Source: Arion vulgaris
Taxonomy: Eukaryota > Mollusca > Gastropoda > Stylommatophora > Arionidae
DNA: 64,000 nt
Assembly: GCA_020796225.1 (NCBI GenBank)
Contig: CM036759.1
Coordinates: 1,414,282-1,478,281 of the forward strand
Direction of reading: 5' to 3'
In this document: piece after piece, positions 47,060-56,794 of the stretch
Numbering within the stretch: position 1 is the stretch's first letter
Layout of the letters: each line of letters starts with the position of its first letter
The notes under the pieces: generated by a model
The model's database searches: none
What the model saw: the letters and a program-made list of their open reading frames with translations, nothing else
What the model was told of the DNA's origin: nothing
Translations under genes and position numbers: made by a program

Positions 47060-48060
47060 CTGTCTCAATTGTTTGCAGATATCTGGACATTCTACGGACT
47101 GGACATTTGGCCAGAAGGTAGCTTTCAGAGATACGAAGAGGAAAAAATTATAAAACTGAACTATTTGTTCCTTTCTATAACCATATACCAACTTAACGCA
47201 CATAGTCATTCTGCGTGTAAATCGTCGAAAATGTATTTCCATGTTTTCAAGACTTTCCCGGTCACGGGATCATGTTGTTACTATCGACGAAACGCGTAAT
47301 CACAAAGTACGGTAGTATTACAAATTAACAAAAACAATGACAATACACAGCAACGTTTCGACCAAAAGGCGTTTATCAAGCAAATAATACAACAAAGTGA
47401 CGAATGTCACAGCACACTACATACAGACTTTGTCAAAGATATTACAACCAAATTATTACATTCCGCTCAAGTCCTGGTGATATAATGTTATGATAAGGTC
47501 ACTATTATTATAATGTATTTTAAACACATTTATTTATTACTTTCTATAGGGTAGTTGATAACGTGCCTGCCTACATTGCAGTAGACATGCGCTACACGCG
47601 CTCAATTCACGTTCGGGCCCAATTTATTTTTTAAGCACGTCGATAAGTTAATAATCTGAATAAATTTAATTTGTCAATTGTAATTTTTCAACTTAAACGG
47701 GAATTCAATTGTATCAGGTTTTACTGGCAATCGAAATGAAGGACAGTTTATGTGGGCTCGTAAAATCAGTGGAAAAGGATAACAAATGTAACTTTAAAAG
47801 TGGTGAAATATTACAACTAGATTTAAATTGAATTCAACTTTCACGGAAATTCTGTTGTATCCGGTTTTACTGGCAATCAAATTGAGGGACATTTTTAATT
47901 GTTATTTGTCAACTTTCACGGGAACGGAAATTCTGTTGTATCAGGTTTTACTGGCCAATGCATGGAGAGAAAACGTTTTGTTTTGAATGTGGAAGAAGCT
48001 GATTTTGAAGCAACATGACATGTTTCTTTAAGAGATTTTACAAATAGATTTAAACTTTCC
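47060..48060 (+). repeat. Dispersed repeat, copy B, with a 178-bp insertion
   Basis: It aligns with 1199-1950 in the same orientation. Between CATGTTGTTACT (ending 47282) and TTCCGCTCAA (47461), adjacent in copy A, copy B holds 47283-47460. A tRNA-like stretch with ATTCACGTTCGGGCCC lies at 47545-47625. From 47695 to 47960 phrases such as TTTACTGGCAATCAAATTGA recur, forming an internal repeat. Copy A starts after an (AT)n run and copy B ends in TATATATATAT (48087-48098), so AT microsatellites mark the ends. No coding frame is present. Confidence 0.75.
47283..47460 (+). mobile_element. 178-bp insertion carrying the CAACGTTTCGACC motif
   Basis: Defined by comparison with the uninterrupted copy A. 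It contains CAGCAACGTTTCGACC and TTTATCAAGC, shared with 2700-2805. It might be a terminal-repeat fragment of a Penelope-like element, since one lies just upstream, but that link is only positional. No clear target duplication is seen beyond a few bases (TTAC). Confidence 0.6.
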
Positions 48061-48099
48061 CGTGGGAAGAACTGGTAAACTGCTAGTATATATATATAT

Positions 48100-48657
48100 C
48101 TATAGAGAGAGAGAGAGAGAGAGAGTATAATATGCAGATATCATGAGAGAGAGAGAGAGTGATAGAGAGAATACTATGCAAATATCGTGAGAGAGAGAGA
48201 GTGATAGAGAGAATAATATGCAAATGTGAGAGAGAGAGAGAGAGAGAGAATAATATGCAAATATCGTGAGAGAGAGAGAGAGTGAGAGAGAGAGTGATAG
48301 AGAGAATAATATGCAAATATCGTGAGAGAGAGAGTGATAGAGAGAATAATATGCAAATATCGTGAGAGAGAGAGTGAGAGAGAGAGAGAGAGAGAGAAAG
48401 AGAGTGATAGAGAGAATAATATGCAAATATCGTGAGAGAGAGAGTGATAGAGAGAATAATATGCAAATATCGTGAGAGAGAGAGAGAGAGTGAGAGAGAG
48501 AAAGAGAGTGATAGAGAGAATAATATGCAAATATCGTGAGAGAGAGAGAGTGATAGAGAGAATAATATGCAAATATCGTGAGAGAGAGAGTGATAGAGAG
48601 AATAATATGCAAATATCGTGAGAGAGAGAGTGATAGAGAGAATAATATGCAAATATC

Positions 48658-48692
<35 letters not shown>
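48100..48692. repeat. GA-rich array with a CGTGAGAGAGAG/AATAATATGCAAATAT unit
   Basis: Each unit of about 40 bp has AGTGATAGAGAGAATAATAT, GCAAATATCGTG and a (GA)n tract of variable length, giving about 15 units. ATGCAAAT, an octamer-type motif, is present once per unit. Confidence 0.93.
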
Positions 48693-48694
<2 letters not shown>

Positions 48695-48699
48695 CCAAA

Positions 48700-49253
48700 G
48701 AAACATTTCAAGATGACAGGTTTAACTTGAAAGACGTCTAATTGCTTGAAATTTGGCCACAATTGCAACTCGTTATCGTCACAAATGCAACTCGTTATCA
48801 TTCATGAAGATAACGAGGGCAAGAGCATGTCTATCAGAATAGCCAGACTGACCCAGCTGACACCACGACCTTTCACTCACAGCCAGCAACAAATGATCAC
48901 AACATCCTGCGACAAGCGCTTGTGCTGTTGCCATACTACAACTGTCACTCTTAAAGAAAGACACTCTTAAAGTGTCTCTGAAATGCTTCGATATAGACAA
49001 TACGTGCTGGGAATTCCTTGCGCAAGATCGCCAAATGTGGCGCTGTAACAACAAAAGAGGAACCCGAATAGCTGAGAATCATCGTATTGTTGAGTCACAG
49101 AGAAAACGAGCAGCGCGAAAAGACAGAGCACACAACACGCACATGTCTAACCTTGATCATGTATGCCCCACCTGTGGTCGGGGATTCTGTTCTAGGATTG
49201 GACTCTACAGTCACCTCCGCACACACCAGAGAGGTGCAACAGTACACGTCTGA
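48700..49253 (+). pseudogene. LINE ORF2 C-terminus with a C2H2 zinc knuckle
   Basis: From about 48955 a plus-strand frame reads KDTLKVSLKCFDIDNTCWEF less one residue, AQDRQMWR, an Arg/Lys-rich helix, then CPTCGRGFCSRIGLYSHLRTH (C-x2-C-x12-H-x3-H, shown here in two halves: CPTCGRGF and CSRIGLYSHLRTH), with a TGA stop at 49251-49253. This 'WE-x-L-A-x-D-R-x-x-W-R ... C2H2' ending is typical of the ORF2 tail of a widespread animal non-LTR family. The 250 bp before it is related but frame-broken. It is unlike the other LINEs here. The hAT element inserted 60 bp downstream. Confidence 0.75.
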
Positions 49254-49313
49254 GATTGTTGTCATCATCGCTTGCGATGGACGGCTATTATTACAACAGT
49301 ACAACTTCAAGAA

Positions 49314-49321
49314 GTTGCAAC
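49314..49321. repeat. Left 8-bp target-site duplication of hAT copy 2
   Basis: GTTGCAAC lies immediately before CAGGGACGGCTCGT and is repeated exactly at 52719-52726 immediately after the right end. Confidence 0.92.
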
Positions 49322-49404
49322 CAGGGACGGCTCGTCATTAAGGGCCAGTGGGGCCAGGCCCCACCAAAAATATTGAGTAACGTGTACTTATTATTTCAGA
49401 CATT

Positions 49405-51076
49405 CAATCAAGTGCCATGCCTGCCGGCGTAGGCGATCATGTCTCTCCACAACTCTCTTTGCTTGGTGCATGTAATCAGTTCTGACGTCGATATTTTGTC
49501 GAACCATGATGTCAGGCCATCCAACATCTTCTCCCTCTGTCTTCCACGATCTCTCCTTCCCTGAATTTTACCTGTAGTCACCAAATGTTCTAAACCTTCT
49601 CTTCGCATTATATGCCCGAAGAACCTTGATTGTCGGATTCTTATTCTTTTGATAAGGTTTCTTTGTGTGCAGGCCTGATTTAAAACCTCCACGTTTGTTT
49701 TCTTTGCTGTCCATGGAATTCTCAACATTCTTCTGTAAAACCACATCTCTGTGGCTTCCAATGATCGTATTGATTGTTTGTTCAGTGTCCATGATTCGCT
49801 GCCATACATAAGAATTGGTTCAATATAGCATTGGAGTACTCGTTTTCGCAGTGTCATTGGTAGTGAGTTCACGCATAGTGTGTTCTTCATTTTCATAAAA
49901 GCTGCTTTCGTTTGAGCTATTCTACTCCTAATCTCTGTTGTACATCTTCCATCTGGTGTTAAGAATGTTCCTAGATACTTGAATCGATGGACTTGTTTCA
50001 GTGTTGTGTTATTTATTTTGATATTGCATGTTGGTGTTTCTTGTTTCTTGGAGACAACCATAACCTCTGTTTTCTTTATATTCATGCTTAATCCTTTCTT
50101 TTCACTTTCTCTCACTAGTATGTCTATCAAGTCTTGCAGATCGTGTTCATTTGTAGCCATGAGAATTGTGTCATCAGCGTACCTTAGGTTGTTTATATTT
50201 TGTCCACCGACTGCTATTCCTGTCTTTTCTTCTATAGATCTCATGATATTTTCGCTATATAAGTTGAATAGGTCTGGTGAGAGTACGCACCCTTGTCGTA
50301 CTCCTAACTGTATCGCCTGATAGATTCCAATCTTACTCTCTAGTCTAATGGCTGCGCTTTGTTGCCAGTACAAATTCTTGATCAGTCTAAGATCTTTACC
50401 ATCAATATTTATACTTTCTAACATGCTGATTATTTCTCCATGTTTTACTTTATCGAAAGCTTTGCGTAGTCTATGAAACATAGGTATAAGTCCAACTTCA
50501 TTTCTATTGATCTTTCCATTATTGTTCTTATTGTATATATTGCGTTGTTTGTTCCTCTGCGTTCAACAAAGCCACATTGTTCTTCCTTAACTTCTGGTCT
50601 TATTTTGTTTCTTACCCTTCTCATAATAATGCTGAAAAGTAGTTTTGTTACGTGACTCATGAGGCTGATTGTGCGGTGTTCTTCGCATTCTATCGTTCCT
50701 GCTTTCTTTGGTAGTGCTATAAAAATGGATTGTCGTAAATCTTTGGGTACATATCCAGTGTTGTAGATGTCATTGAATAATTTTGTTAAAACGCCTATGC
50801 CCAATTCACCTGTTGCTTCTATTTCTTCTGTTGTTATGTTGTCTGGTCCTGGGGTTTTCCTTTTTTCGTGTGTCTTATGGCATTGATAACTTCTGATGGA
50901 AGTATTTGTGGTCCTTCATGGTTGTAATTGATGTGTATTTCTTGTCTGTTATCACTGTATAAGTCCTTAATGTACTCTGTCCATCTTTCTATTTTCTTGT
51001 CTGTTTCCATCAGGATATCTCCATGCTTTGATTTTAAACATCCAGTAGTTGTACGTTTACGTCTGCCAAGTAAGTT
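49405..51076 (-). mobile_element. 5'-truncated RTE-like LINE nested in hAT copy 2
   Basis: The insertion is bounded by the 7-bp duplication AGACATT (49398-49404 and 51077-51083), with the hAT sequence continuing on each side. It lies on the minus strand: the truncated 5' end is at 51076 and the 3' end at 49405, two or three bases after the ORF2 stop codon. A nearly absent 3' UTR is typical of RTE-clade elements. It lacks the endonuclease domain and any promoter. The clade is inferred from the RT and the short tail; a related clade is possible. Confidence 0.88.
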
Positions 51077-51082
51077 AGACAT
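49408..51082 (-). pseudogene. LINE ORF2 reverse-transcriptase pseudogene (RT core and C-terminus)
   Basis: Three minus-strand segments, shifted relative to each other, make one protein. 51082-50834 is the connector before the RT, ending in a GKPQDQ motif (normally GKTPGPD). 50804-50445 holds the fingers ([28 protein letters not shown]) and the start of motif A, FIDYAK. 50481-49408 (357 codons) continues with AFDKVKHGE, motif [15 protein letters not shown] (residues 62-75), catalytic YADD (residues 101-104, 50181-50170), thumb [12 protein letters not shown] and the tail [11 protein letters not shown] and [13 protein letters not shown]. The frameshift inside motif A and the one near 50830 inactivate it, yet all key residues remain, so the insertion is fairly young. 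Confidence 0.88.
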
Positions 51083-51854
51083 TACTTGTTTATAATTATT
51101 ACTTTCAACAGGATACTGATTAGCTTTGAAAGTTGATATATAGCTCTAAAATATCACACACATTCTGCAATCTAAAATTCAACATATTTTCCTCCAATTA
51201 GTATACACCCATGGTCATTAGGGGCCAGTAAGAACAGGCCTACCAAACCAAAAATAATTAACGTGTACTTATTATTTAAAAACAATTTTGTTCGTAATTA
51301 CTATAGTTAACTTGACACTGATTAGCTTTGAAAGTTGAATATTTAACACTAAAATATAAATATTATATCATAATAATATAACAATCATATAATATATAAA
51401 TATTATTATTTAAAAACTATTATTTTATACGGTTTCAAATGTAGCTTCTCTATATAACGTATCAGCGCACCATGTTTTATGGAGTCGTTTTAAAATTCTC
51501 TACTGACGATGTAACATTGCAACCTCTGACCTTTGACCGCTACCTTTAATAATAATTGCCAAAACCATTTTATTCACCGAAAGCTGAGTTCCTACGCGAT
51601 CAACCAATTAACAGTTAAACGACGACTCTTGATTAAATAGTACTTTGTATAATTATCGATTGAATCACAAATTATATATAAAATAGTAGAAAAGGATATG
51701 TATTAATAGAAATATGTAACTAACTATTATTATAATCGTTAACGGTAATCGTCCGTTTCGTATTCAATATACATATGTCTTCTACAACGTACACTCGTTT
51801 ACGATTGACAAGCTGTGACCTACTTTTGAAGGTGTGGCTTACTCTAAATTCAAA

Positions 51855-52109
51855 ATGAATCAAGTGGATTATTTATTACGAAATTTGTTTCCTTCGTTAA
51901 AGATAGAAGAAAAGCTTGAAATTAAACGGCTAGGTGCACATCAGCCAAATAGCTTTGTATATGTGCAACAAGATGGCAAGAAAAAGAGGACTTTCAATAA
52001 TAAGTGGTGTAGTAAAAAATCGTGGTTAACTATCAGTGAAGAAAAGCAAAGTTTTTGTTTTTATTGTTTGCTATTTCATGGTGAAGGACTGGTCAACGGT
52101 AGGTTGTAG
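51855..52109 (+). pseudogene. hAT transposase N-terminal exon with TTF-type zinc finger
   Basis: From the ATG at 51855 the frame encodes MNQVDYLLRNLFPSL, then WCSKKSWLTISEEKQSFCFY and CLLFHGEGL. The pattern 'F-x-x-x-W ... W-L-x-x-S-x-x-x-x-x-F-C-F-x-C-x-L-F' is the TTF-type zinc finger at the N-terminus of hAT transposases and the host proteins derived from them (ZMYM1, ZMYM5-like). The frame stops at 52107-52109, but GGTAGGT at 52098-52104 could be a 5' splice site, with the rest of the transposase deleted. An upstream in-frame extension has no ATG. Confidence 0.8.
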
Positions 52110-52718
52110 GGATATCTTTTGTACCTTAGTTATATGGTATATATTTTAGTTGTTGTTGAACCCAGGAATTATGAGTTTTCACCATTTTGTCTATAGTGCG
52201 TGGGGAGAGTGCCCGGCTTTCTTGCAATGAGAGCTGGCAATTATGGTTGACAATTGAATCAGGAGGAGAGTATACGCTTACACGCGACTCGTACGTTGTT
52301 ACTTCTTATATTTGCTTTGCATTTATGCAACTTTTTCATTAGACATCGGCAGAAGATGCGTGCATTCACTAGTATTTAGGACCCAAGAGGCGTGTCTGCG
52401 TTTGCTTTATTACCTATACCAGAGTAGCTCTCTCTCGATCCTTACCCACTTAGCCAGACATGATCTTTGTCTATTTCCAGGGTCACCACGAGGAGGTGGA
52501 GTAGGGTCTTGATCAGTGCCAGCTCACTTACCCTGGCGCAACGTTGTCCCGTTTGTTATTTGGGCATGCGGCGCCAAATCATTATAGTAAAGGGGAATAA
52601 CTTTGCGGAATAGACAAATAATAGTAAATATTAAAATATAAACCTAGCCTAAAAACCATGATTTTTCCGAAATTTGTGTCTGGCTCCACCAGCAAAAAAT
52701 GACCACGAGCCGCCACTG

Positions 52719-52726
52719 GTTGCAAC
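52719..52726. repeat. Right 8-bp target-site duplication of hAT copy 2
   Basis: GTTGCAAC, identical to 49314-49321, follows the right terminal inverted repeat at once. Confidence 0.92.
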
Positions 52727-52734
52727 TACATACA

Positions 52735-53310
52735 TATAGCACATCCACTCTATATCTGATGTCATATAGCACACCAACTGTATATTTGACGTCATATAGC
52801 ACATCCACTCTATATCTGACGTCATATATCACATCTAGTTTATATCTGACGTCATATAGCACACCAACTTTATATATGACGTCATATTGCAGATCAATGC
52901 TGTATCACTATAAAACTATAACTGACGTCATCAGTAAAACTATAACTGGCGTCATCAGTAAAACTATAACTGACGTCATCAGTAAAATTATAACTGACGT
53001 TATCAGTAAAATTATAACTGACGTCGTCAGTAAAACTATAACTGACGTCATCAGTAAAACTATAACTGACGTCATCAGTAAAACTATAACGCACGTCATC
53101 AGTAAAACTATAACTGACGTCATCAGTAAAACTATAACTGATGTCATCAGTAAAATTATAACTGACGTCATCAGTAAAACTATAACGCACGTCATCAGTA
53201 AAACTATAACTGACGTCATCAGTAAAACTATAACTGACGTCATCAGTAAAACTATAACTGACGTCATCAGTAAAACTATAACGCACGTCATCAGTAATAA
53301 AACAAACTAT
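52735..53310. repeat. Two linked arrays carrying the CRE octamer TGACGTCA
   Basis: At 52735-52895 a roughly 31-33-bp unit (ATATCTGACGTCATATAGCA with a linker) repeats about five times. At 52915-53310 a 24-bp unit, GTAAAACTATAACTGACGTC plus ATCA, repeats about 16 times. Most units contain the full palindromic TGACGTCA, the consensus cAMP-response element bound by CREB/ATF proteins. Variants GCACGTCA occur about every fourth to fifth unit. Both arrays share only the octamer core, and stop-free phases produce open frames on both strands. Confidence 0.92.
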
Positions 53311-53854
53311 AAGTGACGTCATAAATGAAGCTACCAAGACTATGACTGATGACACACACTACTATCATGAGGTGTGCTACCATAAGATCTGTTGTTCTGT
53401 GATGACGTATACCACACACTTACCGTCACGTGAAACAGGTTGATGTTCAAGACATCCCAGACAGCATGAACCGAAACACACTCAGATAACACTAGTTTAA
53501 AAAGCAAACACGCCGTCTCAGAAAGTACATACGTTCAACACCAGCAGCAACCAGTCGTTCTCGTGTGAGTACATTAAGTAGCAGACGAGCTGCTGGTTTA
53601 GTGGCGAACTGGGTGCCGGCCTTATGTCTGCCAGAATCTGATCATTATTTTGTTAGTAGAAACAAGTGAACAATCAAGGGGTGCATCTGCTGTGCGGAAT
53701 AGATCTGCTGTATCGTCCAGTACTGTTTGCGTATGGCAATTATTAGACGGTAAATATGGCGGGAGAAACACTTTGTAAACTATTCAAGTGTGCAGCGACA
53801 GCACATACTATCACCAGTAGGAGCATCAAAATAGGAAAAACGACAAGAGCCAGA
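53311..53854. other. Non-repetitive spacer, no gene recognised
   Basis: About 540 bp of normal complexity and more balanced base composition than most of the window. No frame without stops beyond about 40 codons, and no transposon motif I can name. Confidence 0.4.
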
Positions 53855-54515
53855 TAGACAAGAATATAGATAAGATAAAAATATAGATAAGATAAAAATA
53901 TAGATAAGATAAGAATAAAGATAAGATAAAAATATAGATAAGATAAGATAAGAATATAGATAAGATAAGAATATAGATAAGAATGTAGATAAGATAAGAA
54001 TAAAGATAAGATAAGAATATAGATAAGATAAGAATATAGATAAGATAAGAATATAGATAAGATAAGAATATAGATAAGATAATAGATAAGATAAGAATAT
54101 AGATAAGATAAGAATATAGATAAGATAAGAATATAGATAAGATAAGAATAAAGATAAGATAAGATAAGAATAAAGATAAGATAAGAATAAAGATAAGATA
54201 AGAATATAGATAAGATAAGAATATAGATAAGATAAGAATATAGATAAGATAAGAATAAAGATAAGATAAGATAAGAATATAGATAAGATAAGAAACAAGA
54301 TAAGATAAGAATATAGATAAGATAAGAATATAGATAAGATAAAAATAAAGATAAGATAAGAATATAGATAAGATAAGATAATATAAATAAAATAAGAAGT
54401 AATAAGATAAGAATAAGATAATGATAATATAAAATAAAAATGTAGATAGATAAGAATATAGATAAGATAAGAGAATAGATAAGATAAGAATATAGATAAG
54501 ATAAGAATATAGACA
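53855..54515. repeat. 17-bp minisatellite (AGATAAGATAAGAATAT), about 38 units
   Basis: Units mix GATAAGATAAGAATATA, shorter GATAA runs and AATAAAG variants. AGATAAGA, the consensus GATA-factor site (WGATAR), is present in nearly every unit. Minus-strand Ser/Tyr/Leu/Ile-rich frames are repeat translations. Confidence 0.93.
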
Positions 54516-54785
54516 GACATTAAAATGGTTTCCCAAATTATTTCAGTGTGGATGAAACCTATAACCGTCGTGTGCTTCTGTCTAACACTCTGAAGACACT
54601 TGTAGCGAACTGTGTGGGTCCGAGCATATAAACGTGCTTTTTAACAAGCTTAGTTTCTGTTGTCTGTTAACTTTTAAACTTGTGTTAGTTTAGCTGTTTG
54701 TCTTGTTAGTTTAGCTGTTTGTTTATTTTTAAACTTGTATGTTAGTTTGTCTGTCCTTTTGTGCGACGTACTAGTAAGAACAAGT
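54516..54785. other. Non-repetitive spacer
   Basis: Ordinary sequence. TTAGTTTAGCTGTTTG is present twice near 54683 and 54708 with diverged flanks. No gene is recognised. Confidence 0.4.
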
Positions 54786-54955
54786 ATGTGTCTGCATGTG
54801 TGTCCATGTGTCTGCATGTGTGTCCATGTGTCTGCATGTGTGTCTGTGTGTCTGCATGTGTGTTCGTGTGTCTGCATGTGTGTCCGTGTGTCTGCATGTG
54901 TGTCTGTGTGTCTGCATGTGTGTTCGTGTGTCTGCATGTGTGTTTGTGTGTGCGT
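54786..54955. repeat. 20-bp minisatellite, about 8 units
   Basis: The unit is TGTCTGCATGTGTGTCCATG, with CCGTG, CTGTG and TCGTG variants. The alternating purine-pyrimidine GTGTGT and GCATGTGTGT parts could adopt Z-DNA. Cys/Val/Ser-rich frames arise on the plus strand. Confidence 0.93.
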
Positions 54956-55119
54956 CAATTGTGTATATACGATTAATTCATATGATTAATTTAACTTTCT
55001 ATTTTCTTGACATCGCCACGAGGCTCCTCCAGTTCATCGGTCGTTTCTCATCGCTGACTGCACGTGCCATAAGTCACATATTTCCGCTTGACTGCACATG
55101 CCCTAGATTAAACACATCA
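54956..55119. other. Short non-repetitive spacer
   Basis: Ordinary sequence before the 65-bp array; no gene is recognised. Confidence 0.4.
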
Positions 55120-56035
55120 CGTTATAATATCAACCTTTTAATGTTGTCAAATAGGCGATTGAACAAAGACAGGCTATAGGCAGTATTACATAATGTCAAC
55201 CTTCTAATGTTGTCAAATATGCGATTGAACAAAGACAGGTACAGGCAGTATTACATAATGTCAACCTTCTAATGTTGTCAAATATGCGATTGAACAAAGA
55301 CAGGTACAGGCAGTATTACATAATGTCAACCTTCTAATGTTGTTAAATATGCGATTGAACAAAGACAGGTACAGGCAGTATTACATAATGTCAACCTTCT
55401 AATGTTGTCAAATATGCGATTGAACAAAGACAGGTACAGGCAGTATTACATAATGTCAACCTTCTAATGTTGTCAAATATGAGATTGAACAAAGACAGGT
55501 ACAGGCAGTATTACATAATGTCAACCTTCTAATGTTGTCAAATATGCGATTGAACAAAGACAGGTACAGGCAGTATTACATAATGTCAACCTTCTAATGT
55601 TGTCAAATATGCGATTGAACAAAGACAGGTACAGGCAGTATTACATAATGTCAACCTTCTAATGTTGTCAAATATGCGATTGAACAAAGACAGGTACAGG
55701 CAGTATTACATAATGTCAACCTTCTAATGTTGTCAAATATGCGATTGAACAAAGACAGGTACAGGCAGTATTACATAATGTCAACCTTCTAATGTTGTCA
55801 AATATGAGATTGAACAAAGACAGGTACAGGCAGTATTACATAATGTCAACCTTCTAATGTTGTCAAATATGCGATTGAACAAAGACAGGTACAGGCAGTA
55901 TTACATAATGTCAACCTTCTAATGTTGTCAAATATGAGATTGAACAAAGACAGGTACAGGCAGTATTACATAATGTCAACCTTCTAATGTTGTCAAATAT
56001 GAGATTGAACAAAGACAGGTATAGGCAGTATTATA
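55120..56035. repeat. 65-bp minisatellite, about 14 units
   Basis: Each unit contains TATTACATAATGTCAACC, TTCTAATGTTGTCAAATAT, GCGATTGAACAAAGACAGG and TACAGGCAG. Units are more than 95 percent alike; ATGCG/ATGAG is the main variant. The last unit runs straight into the inverted repeat at 55994-56139. Confidence 0.95.
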
Positions 56036-56139
56036 TAAGTAGTGAACAATTAATTATAAAATATTTTATATTTTATAATTAATTTGTTCACTAATTATGT
56101 AATACTTCCCATACATGTCTTTGTTCAATCGCATATTTG
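55994..56139. repeat. 146-bp inverted repeat (foldback/MITE-like)
   Basis: The left arm (about 55994-56065) CAAATATGAGATTGAACAAA through GTGAACAATTAATTATAAAA is mirrored by the right arm (56067-56139), which ends TTTGTTCAATCGCATATTTG. The centre is an AT-rich stem near 56066. Arms match at most positions with a few indels. It is the form expected of a foldback or MITE element. The left arm overlaps the last unit of the 65-bp array. Confidence 0.85.
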
Positions 56140-56149
56140 CTCAGTATTA

Positions 56150-56230
56150 CTGCTGCCACCCAAACGATTTTCTCCAGATCTGATTTGATCTGGTCTGACC
56201 ACCTCAGATTTGTTGATTTTCCTACATCGC
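56150..56230 (-). pseudogene. Short LINE ORF2 C-terminal remnant
   Basis: The minus strand reads, without a stop, LRWSDQIKSDLEK followed by VWVAA. This matches the 'R-W-x-D-x-I-x-x-D-L' block found near the end of ORF2 in several LINE clades. It is only about 25 codons long, so the call rests on this one motif. Confidence 0.35.
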
Positions 56231-56310
56231 AATGTTGTCAATACAAAACAGTTGACTGACAAATGTCACAGAAATTCAAGCCGATGATGAAATAACAGTA
56301 GCATGACTTC

Positions 56311-56645
56311 ATATACTCAATCTGATATCTACTCATATGCTCAATCTGATATCTACTCATATACTCAATCTGATATCTACTCATATACTCAATCTGATAT
56401 CTACTCATATACTCAATCTGATATCTACTCATATACTCAATCTGATATCTAATCATATTTATCGTCCGTCGGTCATACCAACGTCACCAAATGCTGACAG
56501 AACAACGTGACCAAATGATTACAGAACAACGTGACCACTTGCTGTTACAGAACAACGTGACCAAATGTTGACAGAACAATGTGACCAAATGTTGACAGAA
56601 CAATGTGACCACTTGCTGTTACAGAACAACGTGACCAAATGTGAC
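56311..56645. repeat. 24-bp (6 units) and ~21-bp (about 8 units) minisatellites
   Basis: TCATATACTCAATCTGATAT plus CTAC repeats six times at 56311-56455. CAGAACAACGTGACC with AAATGTTGA or ACTTGCTGTTA linkers repeats about eight times at 56475-56645. Confidence 0.9.
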
Positions 56646-56794
56646 CAAACCTTTAATTTGTTGTAGTAATGATAATGTGAAGTTAGCTCGTGTGTTGATT
56701 AGAAGTAGGGAGGGGGGTGGTGGTTGTGGGTGGGGTATAATCCGCAGAATCGTTCCTAGGACAACTATTTTATAACCAGGCGAACTTTCTTCTG
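56646..56794. other. Short spacer with a G-rich patch
   Basis: GGGAGGGGGGTGGTGG at 56707-56722, followed by TGGGTGGGG, has four or more G runs on the plus strand and could fold as a G-quadruplex. No gene is seen. Confidence 0.5.

Larger units (their letters stand above)
49322..52718 (+). mobile_element. hAT transposon copy 2 (ZMYM1/TTF type) with a nested LINE
   Basis: The element runs from CAGGGACGGCTCGT to a right end whose minus strand starts CAGTGGCGGCTCGT. Perfect 8-bp target duplications GTTGCAAC flank it (49314-49321, 52719-52726). Without the nested LINE it is about 1.7 kb, longer than copy 1 and with one remaining coding exon (51855-52109). The left end has the same 213-bp tandem duplication as copy 1, with the LINE in the first half. 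Most of the transposase, including any catalytic DDE part and hATC dimerisation domain, is missing, so it cannot move by itself. A segment at about 52190-52590 is absent from copy 1 and unexplained. Confidence 0.92.

Noticed and set aside
49095..49341. Short overlapping frames around the LINE C-terminus and hAT end
   Set aside because: They are shadow frames of the LINE ORF2 tail and lack any motif.
52430..52550. U1 snRNA-like sequence (ACTTACCCTGGC and nearby GTCACCACGAGG)
   Set aside because: The similarity is limited to short words in the wrong order; no Sm site or stem-loop layout is found.
52915..53310. Hammerhead ribozyme (CTGATGA on the minus strand of the CRE array)
   Set aside because: The needed GAAA box and the stem II and III pairings are absent from the unit.
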